Assembly: GCA_050485745.1 (NCBI GenBank)
Contig: JBJHBY010000237.1
Coordinates: 1 to 5,244 of the forward strand
Length of the DNA stretch: 5,244 bases
Origin: JBJHBY01 sp050485745
Lineage (GTDB): Bacteria > Pseudomonadota > Gammaproteobacteria > Pseudomonadales > CAMLJR01
Direction: 5' to 3'
Shown here piece after piece: positions 1 to 5,244 of this stretch; the stretch's first letter is position 1, and every line of letters starts with the position of its first letter. A program made the position numbers and the translations under genes. Below the pieces are notes generated by a model. That model saw only the letters and a list, made by a program, of their open reading frames with translations. It was not told the origin of the DNA and did not search any database.

Positions 1-1
1 C

Positions 2-169
2 GCCAGCTTCGGGCGCAACAGTATCCCTCTGTACATCTACTACCCCCGGGGAAGCGGCACCCCCCCGCAGCTGCTGCCACAATGGCTGACCCCGGGCCTG
101 GTTCTCGACCTGCTCGACAGCGACACAACTGACACAAGCGAAGTTGCCCGCACGAAGCCAGCAACATAA
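2..169 (+). CDS. DsbD-like thiol:disulfide interchange protein, C-terminal fragment
   Basis: The reading frame enters from the left edge and ends at TAA 167-169, giving 55 C-terminal residues; the start is outside the window. The stretch ASFGRNSIPLYIYY followed by LLPQWLTPGLVLDLLD resembles the end of the thioredoxin-like domain of DsbD-family proteins, with the cis-proline region (SIPLY) and the last helix. Members of this family pass electrons from the cytoplasm across the inner membrane to periplasmic disulfide reductases. The CxxC motif and the membrane domain would lie upstream and cannot be seen. The last 15 or so residues are a polar tail beyond the domain. Context supports the call, since a dsbD/dipZ gene precedes aroQ in related gammaproteobacteria. 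Another thioredoxin-fold protein is possible because only the tail is present. Confidence 0.68.
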   Translation, partial: ASFGRNSIPLYIYYPRGSGTPPQLLPQWLTPGLVLDLLDSDTTDTSEVARTKPAT

Positions 170-207
170 GCGATCTTGAAAGGAGATGGGCGCATCATCC
201 CTGATCA

Positions 208-232
208 GCCCCGATCCGGCCCGGATCGGGGC
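208..232. repeat. 25-nt perfect inverted repeat downstream of dsbD-like gene
   Basis: The 12-base arm GCCCCGATCCGG (208-219) is followed by one base (C220) and then its exact reverse complement (221-232). In RNA this would form a GC-rich hairpin with a stem of about 10 bp and a 5-nt loop. It begins 39 bases after the dsbD-like stop codon and lies well upstream of the aroQ promoter candidate, a position suited to an mRNA 3'-end hairpin. No T-run follows (next bases GATAACGG), so it is not a standard intrinsic terminator. It could instead stabilise the 3' end, work with Rho, or be a protein-binding site. The repeat itself is certain; its role is inferred. Confidence 0.85.
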
Positions 233-343
233 GATAACGGTGCCGATCCTGTCCGGGTGAGCCCCGTCACACGAGCAGGGCACTGCAAAAATTCGCCCGA
301 ACTGCCCTGAAATTGTGGCTAACTTCGCTAAAATAAATAAAAG

Positions 344-373
344 TTGCACCTGCCCGATATTTTCCTGCACAAT
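344..373 (+). promoter_or_regulatory. Candidate sigma70 promoter for aroQ-accB-accC operon
   Basis: TTGCAC (344-349) is followed after 18 bases by CACAAT (368-373), matching the -35 and -10 consensus at 3 and 4 of 6 positions. An A/T-rich tract at 329-343 (TAAAATAAATAAAAG) lies directly before the -35 box, where an UP element would be. It stands out in a region that is otherwise about two thirds GC. Transcription would start near 380, leaving a leader of about 87 bases before the aroQ ATG. An alternative -10 (TAAAAT, 329-334) has only a poor -35 partner. The placement in the only long gap before the operon supports the call. Confidence 0.45.
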
Positions 374-466
374 CCTGAGCGATCTGGTGGCCAGGAACCC
401 GGTTCCAGCTTCATCAGCAAACAGGCCGGCGAGACCACACCCTCAGCGAGGAGCGGAATCCACACC

Positions 467-919
467 ATGGCGTCGATCCTGGTTCTGCACGGACCCAACC
501 TCAATCGGCTTGGCAGCCGTGAACCCGGTGTCTACGGCACCCATACCCTCGACAGCATCAACCAGCGCCTGATCGAGCGCGCCACTGACGCCGGACACCA
601 CCTGCAGGCCCTGCAGAGCAACGCCGAGTACGAACTGATCGAACGCATCCACGATGCCCGCGACGAAGGTATCGACTTTATTCTGTTCAACCCGGCGGCC
701 TTCACCCACACCAGCATTGCCCTGCGCGATGCGCTGCTGGCTACAGCCATCCCCTTTGTCGAGGTGCACCTGTCCAACGTGCACCGGCGCGAGGCCTTTC
801 GCCACCACTCCTATTTTTCCGATATCGCCGAGGGCGTGATCTGCGGCTTCGGCGCCGACAGTTACCTGCTGGCTCTGGAGGCGGCCATCAGCCGCCTCCA
901 GTCGCCGACACAACCCTGA
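467..919 (+). CDS. aroQ: 3-dehydroquinate dehydratase, type II
   Basis: This is a 150-residue cytoplasmic enzyme that dehydrates 3-dehydroquinate to 3-dehydroshikimate, the third step of the shikimate pathway; type II enzymes form dodecamers. The sequence shows the N-terminal signature ILVLHGPNLNRLGSREPGVYG, with R18 and catalytic Y23 in the flexible lid, then FNPAAFTHTS with N75 and catalytic H81, then E99/H101 in VEVHLSN and R112. These match the known active-site residues of the family, and the length is typical. The ATG at 467 was chosen because it starts the conserved fold and has GAGGAG (448-453) 13 bases upstream, a slightly long spacing. The frame is open for 41 codons further upstream, but that stretch overlaps the promoter candidate, would start with TTG and has no family similarity. 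It is the first gene of the likely operon, 42 bases before accB. Confidence 0.97.
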   Translation: MASILVLHGPNLNRLGSREPGVYGTHTLDSINQRLIERATDAGHHLQALQSNAEYELIERIHDARDEGIDFILFNPAAFTHTSIALRDALLATAIPFVEVHLSNVHRREAFRHHSYFSDIAEGVICGFGADSYLLALEAAISRLQSPTQP

Positions 920-961
920 AAGCCATCCCGAGACTTTTCCAGAGACCTGTAGAGAGCCACG

Positions 962-1435
962 ATGGATATTCGCAAAGTCAAAAAACTGATCGAACTGCTC
1001 GAAGAATCCAACATCGACGAAATCGAGATCAAGGAAGGCGAGGAATCGGTGCGCATCAGCCGCAACAGCAATGCGGCCCGGGCGGCGGCCTTCTACCCGC
1101 AGATGCAGATGGCACCGGCTCCCGCGCCGGCCGCGGCCGCCGCCGCTCCGGCTCCTGCGGCCAGCACGGAAGCCGCCGCCGATGCCCGCCCGGCCAGCAA
1201 CGGCCACGTGGTGCGCTCGCCGATGGTGGGCACCTTCTACCGGGCACCTTCTCCGGGCTCTCCGGCCTTTGCCGAGGTAGGCCAGCACGTCAAGGTCGGC
1301 GATGTCATCTGCATCGTCGAAGCCATGAAAATGATGAACCAGATCGAGGCCGACAAGGCCGGGGTCATCGAGGCCATTCTGGTCGACGACGCCGAGCCGG
1401 TCGAGTTCGACCAACCGCTGGTCACCATCGTCTGA
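962..1435 (+). CDS. accB: Acetyl-CoA carboxylase biotin carboxyl carrier protein (BCCP)
   Basis: This 157-residue carrier subunit of acetyl-CoA carboxylase has a biotin that is carboxylated by AccC and passed to the AccA-AccD transferase to form malonyl-CoA for fatty acid synthesis. Residues 1-36 form the conserved N-terminal segment (MDIRKVKKLIELLEESNIDEIEI), thought to contact AccC. Residues 40-80 are a flexible Ala/Pro-rich linker. Residues 81-157 are the biotinyl domain, with EAMKM at 120-124 and K123 as the biotinylated lysine. The 'thumb' insertion seen in bacterial BCCPs is present around residues 96-103 (PSPGSPAF). Length and domain order match E. coli AccB (156 residues). The Shine-Dalgarno sequence is weak (AGAGAG, 951-956). 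In E. coli AccB represses its own operon; nothing here shows whether that holds for this organism. Confidence 0.98.
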   Translation: MDIRKVKKLIELLEESNIDEIEIKEGEESVRISRNSNAARAAAFYPQMQMAPAPAPAAAAAAPAPAASTEAAADARPASNGHVVRSPMVGTFYRAPSPGSPAFAEVGQHVKVGDVICIVEAMKMMNQIEADKAGVIEAILVDDAEPVEFDQPLVTIV

Positions 1436-1473
1436 CCATCACCCCGGACCGACATCAGCCTGGAACGAGATTC

Positions 1474-2814
1474 ATGCTCGAGAAAGTTGTCATCGCCAAC
1501 CGCGGCGAAATCGCACTGCGCATCCTGCGCGCCTGCCGGGAACTGGGCATCAAGACCGTGGCCGTGCACTCCGCGGCCGATCGGGACCTGATGCATGTAC
1601 GCCTCGCGGACGAGTCGGTGTGCATCGGCCCCGCGCCCTCCAGCGCAAGCTACCTGAATGTGCCGGCCATCATCAGTGCAGCGGAAATCACCGATGCCGT
1701 CGCCATCCACCCCGGTTACGGCTTCCTCGCGGAAAATGCCGACTTCGCCGAACAGGTGGAAAAGAGCGGCTTCATCTTCGTCGGCCCCACGCCGGAAGTG
1801 ATCCGTCTGATGGGCGACAAGGTCTCCGCAATCCGCGCCATGAAGGAAGCCGGCGTGCCCACGGTGCCGGGCTCCGACGGCCCGCTGGACGATGACGGCG
1901 ATCGCACCCAGGCGATTGCCCGCCGCATCGGCTACCCGGTCATCATCAAGGCTGCCGCCGGTGGCGGTGGTCGCGGCATGCGCGTGGTGCACAGCGAGGC
2001 AGCCCTGCTCAATGCCGTCTACGTGACCCAGTCGGAGGCCAAGGCCGCCTTCGGGGACGACACGGTCTACCTGGAAAAATTCCTGGAGAACCCGCGCCAC
2101 GTGGAAATCCAGGTACTGGCCGACGGCCAGGGCAATGCCATTCACCTGTGGGACCGGGACTGCTCCCTGCAGCGCCGCCACCAGAAAGTGCTGGAGGAGG
2201 CGCCCGCCCCGGGGATTCCCGACGCTGCACGCCAGGAAGTGTTCGAGGCCTGTGTCGCCGCCTGCCGCAAGATCAATTACCGCGGTGCCGGCACCTTCGA
2301 GTTCCTGTTCGAGGATGGCCGCTTCTACTTCATCGAAATGAACACCCGCATCCAGGTGGAGCACCCCGTCACCGAAATGGTCACCGGCATCGACCTGGTC
2401 AAGCAGCAGCTGCTGATTGCCTCGGGCCGCCCACTGGGTATACGCCAGGAGGACGTGGTGGTCCGCGGCCACGCCTTCGAATGCCGCATCAATGCCGAGG
2501 ACCCGGTCAGCTTCATGCCCTGCCCGGGCAAGGTCAAGCACTTCCACGCCCCCGGCGGCCTGGGTGTCCGTGTCGACTCACACCTCTACAGCGGCTACAC
2601 CGTACCGCCCAATTATGATTCCATGATCGCCAAGCTGATCACCCACGGCGACACCCGGGAGTCGGCCCTGGCGCGCATGCGCCAGGCACTGGACGAGATG
2701 GTGGTCGAGGGCATTCGCACCAACCAGGACCTGCAACGCAGGCTGGTGCGGGATGCGGAGTTCAAGAAGGGTTGTGTGAGCATTCACTACCTGGAGCGCA
2801 AGCTCAAATCCTGA
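1474..2814 (+). CDS. accC: Acetyl-CoA carboxylase, biotin carboxylase subunit
   Basis: This 446-residue enzyme carboxylates the biotin of AccB using ATP and bicarbonate, in the cytoplasm. It has the standard three parts: N-terminal domain (about 1-112, VVIANRGEIALRILRA and AIHPGYGFLAEN), ATP-grasp domain (about 114-320) and C-terminal domain (about 335-442). Visible functional residues are K116, K159, the glycine-rich loop GGGGRGM (163-169), H209, K238, metal ligands E276 and E288, N290, catalytic R292, Q294-V295-E296 and biotin-contacting R338. All fall at the same numbers as in E. coli AccC (449 residues), so no insertion or loss lies between them. It lacks the carboxyltransferase or carrier domains of pyruvate or propionyl-CoA carboxylases, and its place right after accB confirms the acetyl-CoA role. 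GGAACGAGA (1462-1470) is a moderate ribosome binding site. The gap to accB is 38 bases. Confidence 0.98.
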   Translation: MLEKVVIANRGEIALRILRACRELGIKTVAVHSAADRDLMHVRLADESVCIGPAPSSASYLNVPAIISAAEITDAVAIHPGYGFLAENADFAEQVEKSGFIFVGPTPEVIRLMGDKVSAIRAMKEAGVPTVPGSDGPLDDDGDRTQAIARRIGYPVIIKAAAGGGGRGMRVVHSEAALLNAVYVTQSEAKAAFGDDTVYLEKFLENPRHVEIQVLADGQGNAIHLWDRDCSLQRRHQKVLEEAPAPGIPDAARQEVFEACVAACRKINYRGAGTFEFLFEDGRFYFIEMNTRIQVEHPVTEMVTGIDLVKQQLLIASGRPLGIRQEDVVVRGHAFECRINAEDPVSFMPCPGKVKHFHAPGGLGVRVDSHLYSGYTVPPNYDSMIAKLITHGDTRESALARMRQALDEMVVEGIRTNQDLQRRLVRDAEFKKGCVSIHYLERKLKS

Positions 2815-2825
2815 GACCGGCTGCC

Positions 2826-3725
2826 ATGGCCTGGAAGGAACTGCTGATCGACACGGATGCCGGCAATGCCACCGCCCTGGAGGATGCCCTGCTTGCCGCC
2901 GGGGCGGCGGCGGTCAGCCTCGAGGATCGCGCCGACCAGCCCCTGCTGGAGCCCGCTCCCGGCGAGCGGCCGCTGTGGCAGGACGTGCGCGTACGCGGCC
3001 TCTTCGACGCCGCAATGGCGAGCGCGGATATTCTTGCGGCGGCGCGCGACGCCCTGGGCGTCCCGCTGCCGGATCACCGCTGGCAAACCCTGGAAGAACG
3101 CGACTGGACCCGTGCATGGATGGATGACTTCCAGCCCATGCGCTTTGGCCAGCGCCTGTGGGTCTGCCCCAGCTGGCGCGAGCCGCCGCAGGCGGATGCG
3201 GTCAACCTGCTGCTCGACCCCGGCCTCGCCTTCGGCACCGGCACCCACCCCACCACCGCCCTGTGCCTCGAATGGCTCGATGCCCGGCCACTCGAGGGCA
3301 CTGAGGTGATCGACTTCGGCTGCGGCTCCGGCATTCTCGCCATCGCCGCGGCCCTGCTCGGAGCGCAACGGGTCTGGGCCATCGACCACGACCCACAGGC
3401 GCTGCTCGCGACCCGCGACAACGCCCGCCGCAACGGCCTGGACGACGCCCGCATCCTCACCGGGTTTCCCGGCGAGCTGCCCGCCGGGCTGCAGGCCGAC
3501 GTGCTGGTGGCCAATATTCTCGCCGGGCCACTGATCAGCCTCGCCGGGACGCTTTGCAAGCTGCTGCGCCCGGGAGGCCAGATCGGGCTCTCCGGCATCC
3601 TGGGACATCAGGCCGCCGAAGTCAGCGCGGCCTATGCGGGCCTGGCGCGGATGGAGGCACCGCGGCTGCGTGAGGACTGGGTGCTGCTCTCCGGCTGCCG
3701 GGTGGCTGGAGGCGATCATGCGTGA
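2826..3725 (+). CDS. prmA: Ribosomal protein L11 methyltransferase
   Basis: This is a 299-residue cytoplasmic SAM-dependent enzyme that trimethylates amino groups of ribosomal protein L11. The N-terminal part (about 1-100) is the substrate-recognition domain, ending in ERDWTRAWMDDFQPMRFGQRLWVCPSW, highly characteristic of PrmA. The catalytic Rossmann domain follows: DPGLAFGTGTHPTT (131-144), motif I VIDFGCGSGILAIA (161-174), the acidic SAM-ribose residue in AIDHDP (D187) and NILAGPL (230-236). E. coli PrmA is 293 residues and aligns along its length. The ATG at 2826 gives the family start MAWKEL; an in-frame TTG at 2772 would lie inside accC. No strong Shine-Dalgarno is visible, and the gap after accC is only 11 bases, so translation may depend on coupling. 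E. coli prmA mutants are viable, so the gene is probably not essential. Confidence 0.97.
   Translation: MAWKELLIDTDAGNATALEDALLAAGAAAVSLEDRADQPLLEPAPGERPLWQDVRVRGLFDAAMASADILAAARDALGVPLPDHRWQTLEERDWTRAWMDDFQPMRFGQRLWVCPSWREPPQADAVNLLLDPGLAFGTGTHPTTALCLEWLDARPLEGTEVIDFGCGSGILAIAAALLGAQRVWAIDHDPQALLATRDNARRNGLDDARILTGFPGELPAGLQADVLVANILAGPLISLAGTLCKLLRPGGQIGLSGILGHQAAEVSAAYAGLARMEAPRLREDWVLLSGCRVAGGDHA
3708..3712 (+). promoter_or_regulatory. Shine-Dalgarno GGAGG setting the start of the zinc-ribbon gene
   Basis: GGAGG lies 5 bases before the ATG at 3718 and inside the 3' end of prmA. It fixes the start of the next gene, because the reading frame stays open for 28 codons further upstream inside prmA. 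It is the strongest ribosome binding site in the operon and pairs with an 8-base gene overlap, suggesting translational coupling. Confidence 0.8.
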
Positions 3726-4908
3726 GGGGGTCACCCGCTGCCCGAAGTGCCAGACCGCCTTCCGCGTCACTTCCGCGCAGCTGCAAATTGCCGCTGGTGC
3801 CGTGCGCTGCGGCGCTTGCCTGCACGTCTTCGAGGCTCACCGTCACTGGGTCGACGAGCCACCGCCGTCCCGCCCGAGGGAGCGGATGCTCCCCGACCTC
3901 GATGCCATCGATGACGACGCGCCCCTGTTCTCCGACGACATGTCCTGGGACGACGCCGATGAGGCTGATGACGAAGAGAGTCGCGAGCCGGAAACCGAAG
4001 ACGACCACGCCGAGCCCCGCGTCAGCGACAGCTTTCTCGAGCTCGACAGCTGGGAGGAAGAGCCGCGCTCGATCTTCCGCGAGCTGGATGATATCGACCC
4101 GGAACTGAGTGGTGACGAGGCCTGGGCCGAAGCCCTGCTGCGCGACCTGGAAGAAGAGGAAAAGCGCCCCAAACCCGCCCCACCAAGACTCTCCGGTCGC
4201 GAAATCCTGGCCTCGGTTCCAGAGATCGATGACCTGCCGACACCACCCGCGCCAGGGGAGCTGGTGCCACAACAGGAGCGGGACGCCGACATTTCCGAAC
4301 ACCCCAACACACCGCCGCTGCACGCCGGGCCAGCGCCCGCAGCCGGCGCCGGCTCCCGCCATCCCCTGCTGCCGGATCTGGAGCCCGAACCCCTGGAACT
4401 GCCGGCGCCGCGCCGTGGGCAGCACGCCAACCTGCTCTACGGCCTGGGCTGCCTGCTGGCGCTACTGTTATTGGCCGGGCAGTGGCTGCATGCCCGGTTC
4501 GACAGCCTGGCCCATGGCCCCGCACGCCCTGTGCTGGCCAGCGCCTGTCAGTGGCTGGGTTGCGAGCTGCCGGTTCTGCAGGACCTCGAGCGCATCCGGG
4601 TCAACAACCTGATGGTGCGGGAGCACCCGCGTGAGGCCAATGCCCTGGCGGTGGACGTCATCCTCACCAACCAGGCCGGCTTCGCACAGCCCTACCCGGC
4701 CCTGGACCTGCATTTTTCGGGCATGGATGGCGAACTGCTCGCGGCTCGCCGCTTCCAGCCCCGGGAGTATCTCGCCGGTGAACTCAGTGGTGCCCGCGAG
4801 ATGCCACCCCGGCAACCCGTGCACATTGCCCTGGAACTGGTGAATCCAGGAGAGCGGGCACTGAATTACACGCTTCAACTCGTTGTTGCCTCGAACCCCG
4901 AAAACTGA
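3718..4908 (+). CDS. Zinc-ribbon, single-pass membrane protein of the DUF3426 family
   Basis: This protein has 396 residues and unknown function. It begins with a zinc ribbon of the MJ0042 type: C8-P-K-C11 and C31-G-A-C34, a four-cysteine set that should bind one zinc. Residues 61-150 form a very acidic, low-complexity stretch (39 Asp/Glu in 90 residues), followed by a Pro-rich segment to about 235. One membrane segment is visible at about 238-257 (NLLYGLGCLLALLLLAGQWL). The C-terminal part (about 260-393) matches the DUF3426 pattern, including CQWLGCELP. Predicted topology: zinc ribbon and acidic linker in the cytoplasm, DUF3426 domain in the periplasm. It overlaps prmA by 8 bases and has its own strong GGAGG. 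Genes of this family usually sit between prmA and dusB in gammaproteobacteria. A regulatory or assembly role at the membrane is possible but nothing here proves it. Confidence 0.93.
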   Translation: MREGVTRCPKCQTAFRVTSAQLQIAAGAVRCGACLHVFEAHRHWVDEPPPSRPRERMLPDLDAIDDDAPLFSDDMSWDDADEADDEESREPETEDDHAEPRVSDSFLELDSWEEEPRSIFRELDDIDPELSGDEAWAEALLRDLEEEEKRPKPAPPRLSGREILASVPEIDDLPTPPAPGELVPQQERDADISEHPNTPPLHAGPAPAAGAGSRHPLLPDLEPEPLELPAPRRGQHANLLYGLGCLLALLLLAGQWLHARFDSLAHGPARPVLASACQWLGCELPVLQDLERIRVNNLMVREHPREANALAVDVILTNQAGFAQPYPALDLHFSGMDGELLAARRFQPREYLAGELSGAREMPPRQPVHIALELVNPGERALNYTLQLVVASNPEN

Positions 4909-4917
4909 TCAGTTTTT
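4901..4917 (+). terminator. Palindrome with T-run at the end of the operon, weak terminator candidate
   Basis: AAAACTGATCAGTTTT (4901-4916) is a perfect 16-bp palindrome, extended by one more T. It spans the stop codon TGA (4906-4908) of the zinc-ribbon gene. As RNA it could form a 6-bp stem with a GATC loop ending in five U residues, the layout of an intrinsic terminator. However, the stem is mostly A-U pairs and so weak; the A-tract/T-tract symmetry would also work on the opposite strand. It could instead be a DNA-binding site. Incomplete termination would let the operon read into dusB. Confidence 0.3.
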
Positions 4918-4929
4918 CGCCAGCCGCTC

Positions 4930-4958
4930 TTTCGGCCCGCCCCCCGAGCGGGTATCAT
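4930..4958 (+). promoter_or_regulatory. Candidate promoter of dusB with GC-rich discriminator
   Basis: TATCAT (4953-4958) matches the -10 consensus at 5 of 6 positions. The best -35 at 17-base spacing is TTTCGG (4930-4935), which is poor. The bases after the -10, AGCGCC (4959-4964), form a GC-rich discriminator, and the expected start is a C near 4965, about 37 bases before the dusB ATG. GC-rich discriminators are typical of promoters under stringent (ppGpp/DksA) and growth-rate control, and the E. coli dusB-fis promoter is a known example that starts with C. The similarity is suggestive only. Possible hairpins in the same stretch (4936-4952 and 4924-4951) overlap the spacer. Confidence 0.5.
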
Positions 4959-5001
4959 AGCGCCCTCCTTGAACCCCGGCCCGACCCTCGGAAACCGACC
5001 C

Positions 5002-5244
5002 ATGCGCATCGGCCCCCATGAGCTGATCAGTCGCGTCGTCCTCGCCCCCATGGCCGGGGTCACCGACCGGCCATTCCGCGAGATCGCGCGCCGCTTCGGC
5101 GCCGGGCTGGCCGTCTCGGAAATGATCACCAGCGACCAGCGCCTGTGGAACAGCCGCAAGTCGGAGCGCCGCCTCGACCACCACGGCGAGGCGGCGCCAC
5201 GCTCGGTACAGATCGCCGGCAGCGACCCGCAGATGATGGCGGCC
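5002..5244 (+). CDS. dusB: tRNA-dihydrouridine synthase B, N-terminal part
   Basis: The frame starts at ATG 5002 and runs off the right edge after 81 codons, so it is truncated only by the window. The product is an FMN-dependent enzyme that reduces uridine to dihydrouridine in tRNA (position 17 in E. coli). Visible family features are the start MRIGPHEL (E. coli DusB starts MRIGQYQL), the FMN-binding APMAGVTDRPFR (15-26), GAGLAVSEMITSDQRLW (33-49) and VQIAGSDPQMMA (69-80). The catalytic cysteine, near residue 100 in the family, is beyond the window. The Shine-Dalgarno is weak (CGGAAA, 4989-4994). In gammaproteobacteria dusB is usually followed by fis, so fis is expected just outside on the right. 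The first strand and FMN motif leave little doubt about the family; the B subtype rests on the N-terminal match and context. Confidence 0.95.
   Translation, partial: MRIGPHELISRVVLAPMAGVTDRPFREIARRFGAGLAVSEMITSDQRLWNSRKSERRLDHHGEAAPRSVQIAGSDPQMMAA

Noticed and set aside
344..466. 41-codon N-terminal extension of aroQ from a TTG start
   Set aside because: It overlaps the promoter candidate, has no similarity to the family, and the ATG at 467 gives a normal-length AroQ with a GAGGAG site upstream.
315..572. 85-codon + strand frame overlapping the start of aroQ
   Set aside because: It is out of frame with aroQ, made of low-complexity Pro/Arg/Ser sequence, and covers the promoter region.
443..1414. 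323-codon open frame on the - strand opposite aroQ and accB
   Set aside because: It lies opposite two well-identified genes, and its product is low-complexity with no recognisable family. High GC at third codon positions commonly leaves antisense frames open.
1237..2547. 436-codon open frame on the - strand opposite accC
   Set aside because: It mirrors accC, whose residues are all conserved on the + strand; the antisense product (rich in H, G, D, V) resembles no family I know.
2787..3770. 327-codon open frame on the - strand opposite prmA
   Set aside because: It is an antisense shadow of prmA, with no ribosome binding site or family match noticed.
4936..4952. Hairpin CCCGC/GCGGG between the zinc-ribbon gene and dusB as a terminator
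   Set aside because: The 5-bp stem has no T-run after it and overlaps the promoter spacer.
4964..4970. CCTCCTT, identical to the 16S rRNA anti-Shine-Dalgarno core, in the dusB leader
   Set aside because: The leader has no GGAGG-type partner for it to mask, so a sequestering hairpin is not supported; probably chance in a C-rich stretch.
1..5244. Mobile element, CRISPR array, phage or defence system
   Set aside because: No transposase, integrase, terminal repeats, spaced direct repeats or defence-type domains are visible, and every long + strand gene is a conserved housekeeping gene.

Overview
The window is a GC-rich, densely coded bacterial chromosome segment, and all recognised genes lie on the + strand. 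Gene content and order match a conserved gammaproteobacterial housekeeping neighbourhood: dsbD-like (3' end) - aroQ - accB - accC - prmA - DUF3426 zinc-ribbon membrane protein - dusB (5' end). From memory, Pseudomonas aeruginosa has nearly the same order (dipZ-aroQ1-accB-accC-prmA-hypothetical-dus-fis-purH). I therefore infer a gammaproteobacterium. The sequence alone does not settle the genus.

Layout: positions 2-169 encode the C-terminus of a DsbD/thioredoxin-family protein. Positions 170-466 (297 bases) hold no convincing gene. They contain a perfect 25-nt inverted repeat at 208-232 and an AT-rich island with a plausible sigma70 promoter at 344-373. Positions 467-4908 hold five closely packed genes with gaps of 42, 38 and 11 bases and then an 8-base overlap, consistent with one operon. 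A 93-base gap (4909-5001) with a 16-bp palindrome and a second promoter candidate precedes dusB, which runs off the right edge.

Functionally, AroQ makes 3-dehydroshikimate for aromatic amino acid synthesis. AccB (biotin carboxyl carrier) and AccC (biotin carboxylase) form the first half of acetyl-CoA carboxylase, which commits carbon to fatty acids. PrmA methylates ribosomal protein L11, and DusB makes dihydrouridine in tRNA. The DUF3426 protein is a conserved family of unknown function. All the recognised enzymes keep their known catalytic residues and normal lengths, and I see no frameshift, insertion sequence, CRISPR array, tRNA or rRNA.

I found no convincing new system. The parts worth a second look are the dsbD-aroQ intergenic region (palindrome, mutually exclusive stems, strong Shine-Dalgarno with no gene), the dusB promoter with a GC-rich discriminator, the palindrome spanning the stop codon of the DUF3426 gene, and that protein itself with its very acidic linker.
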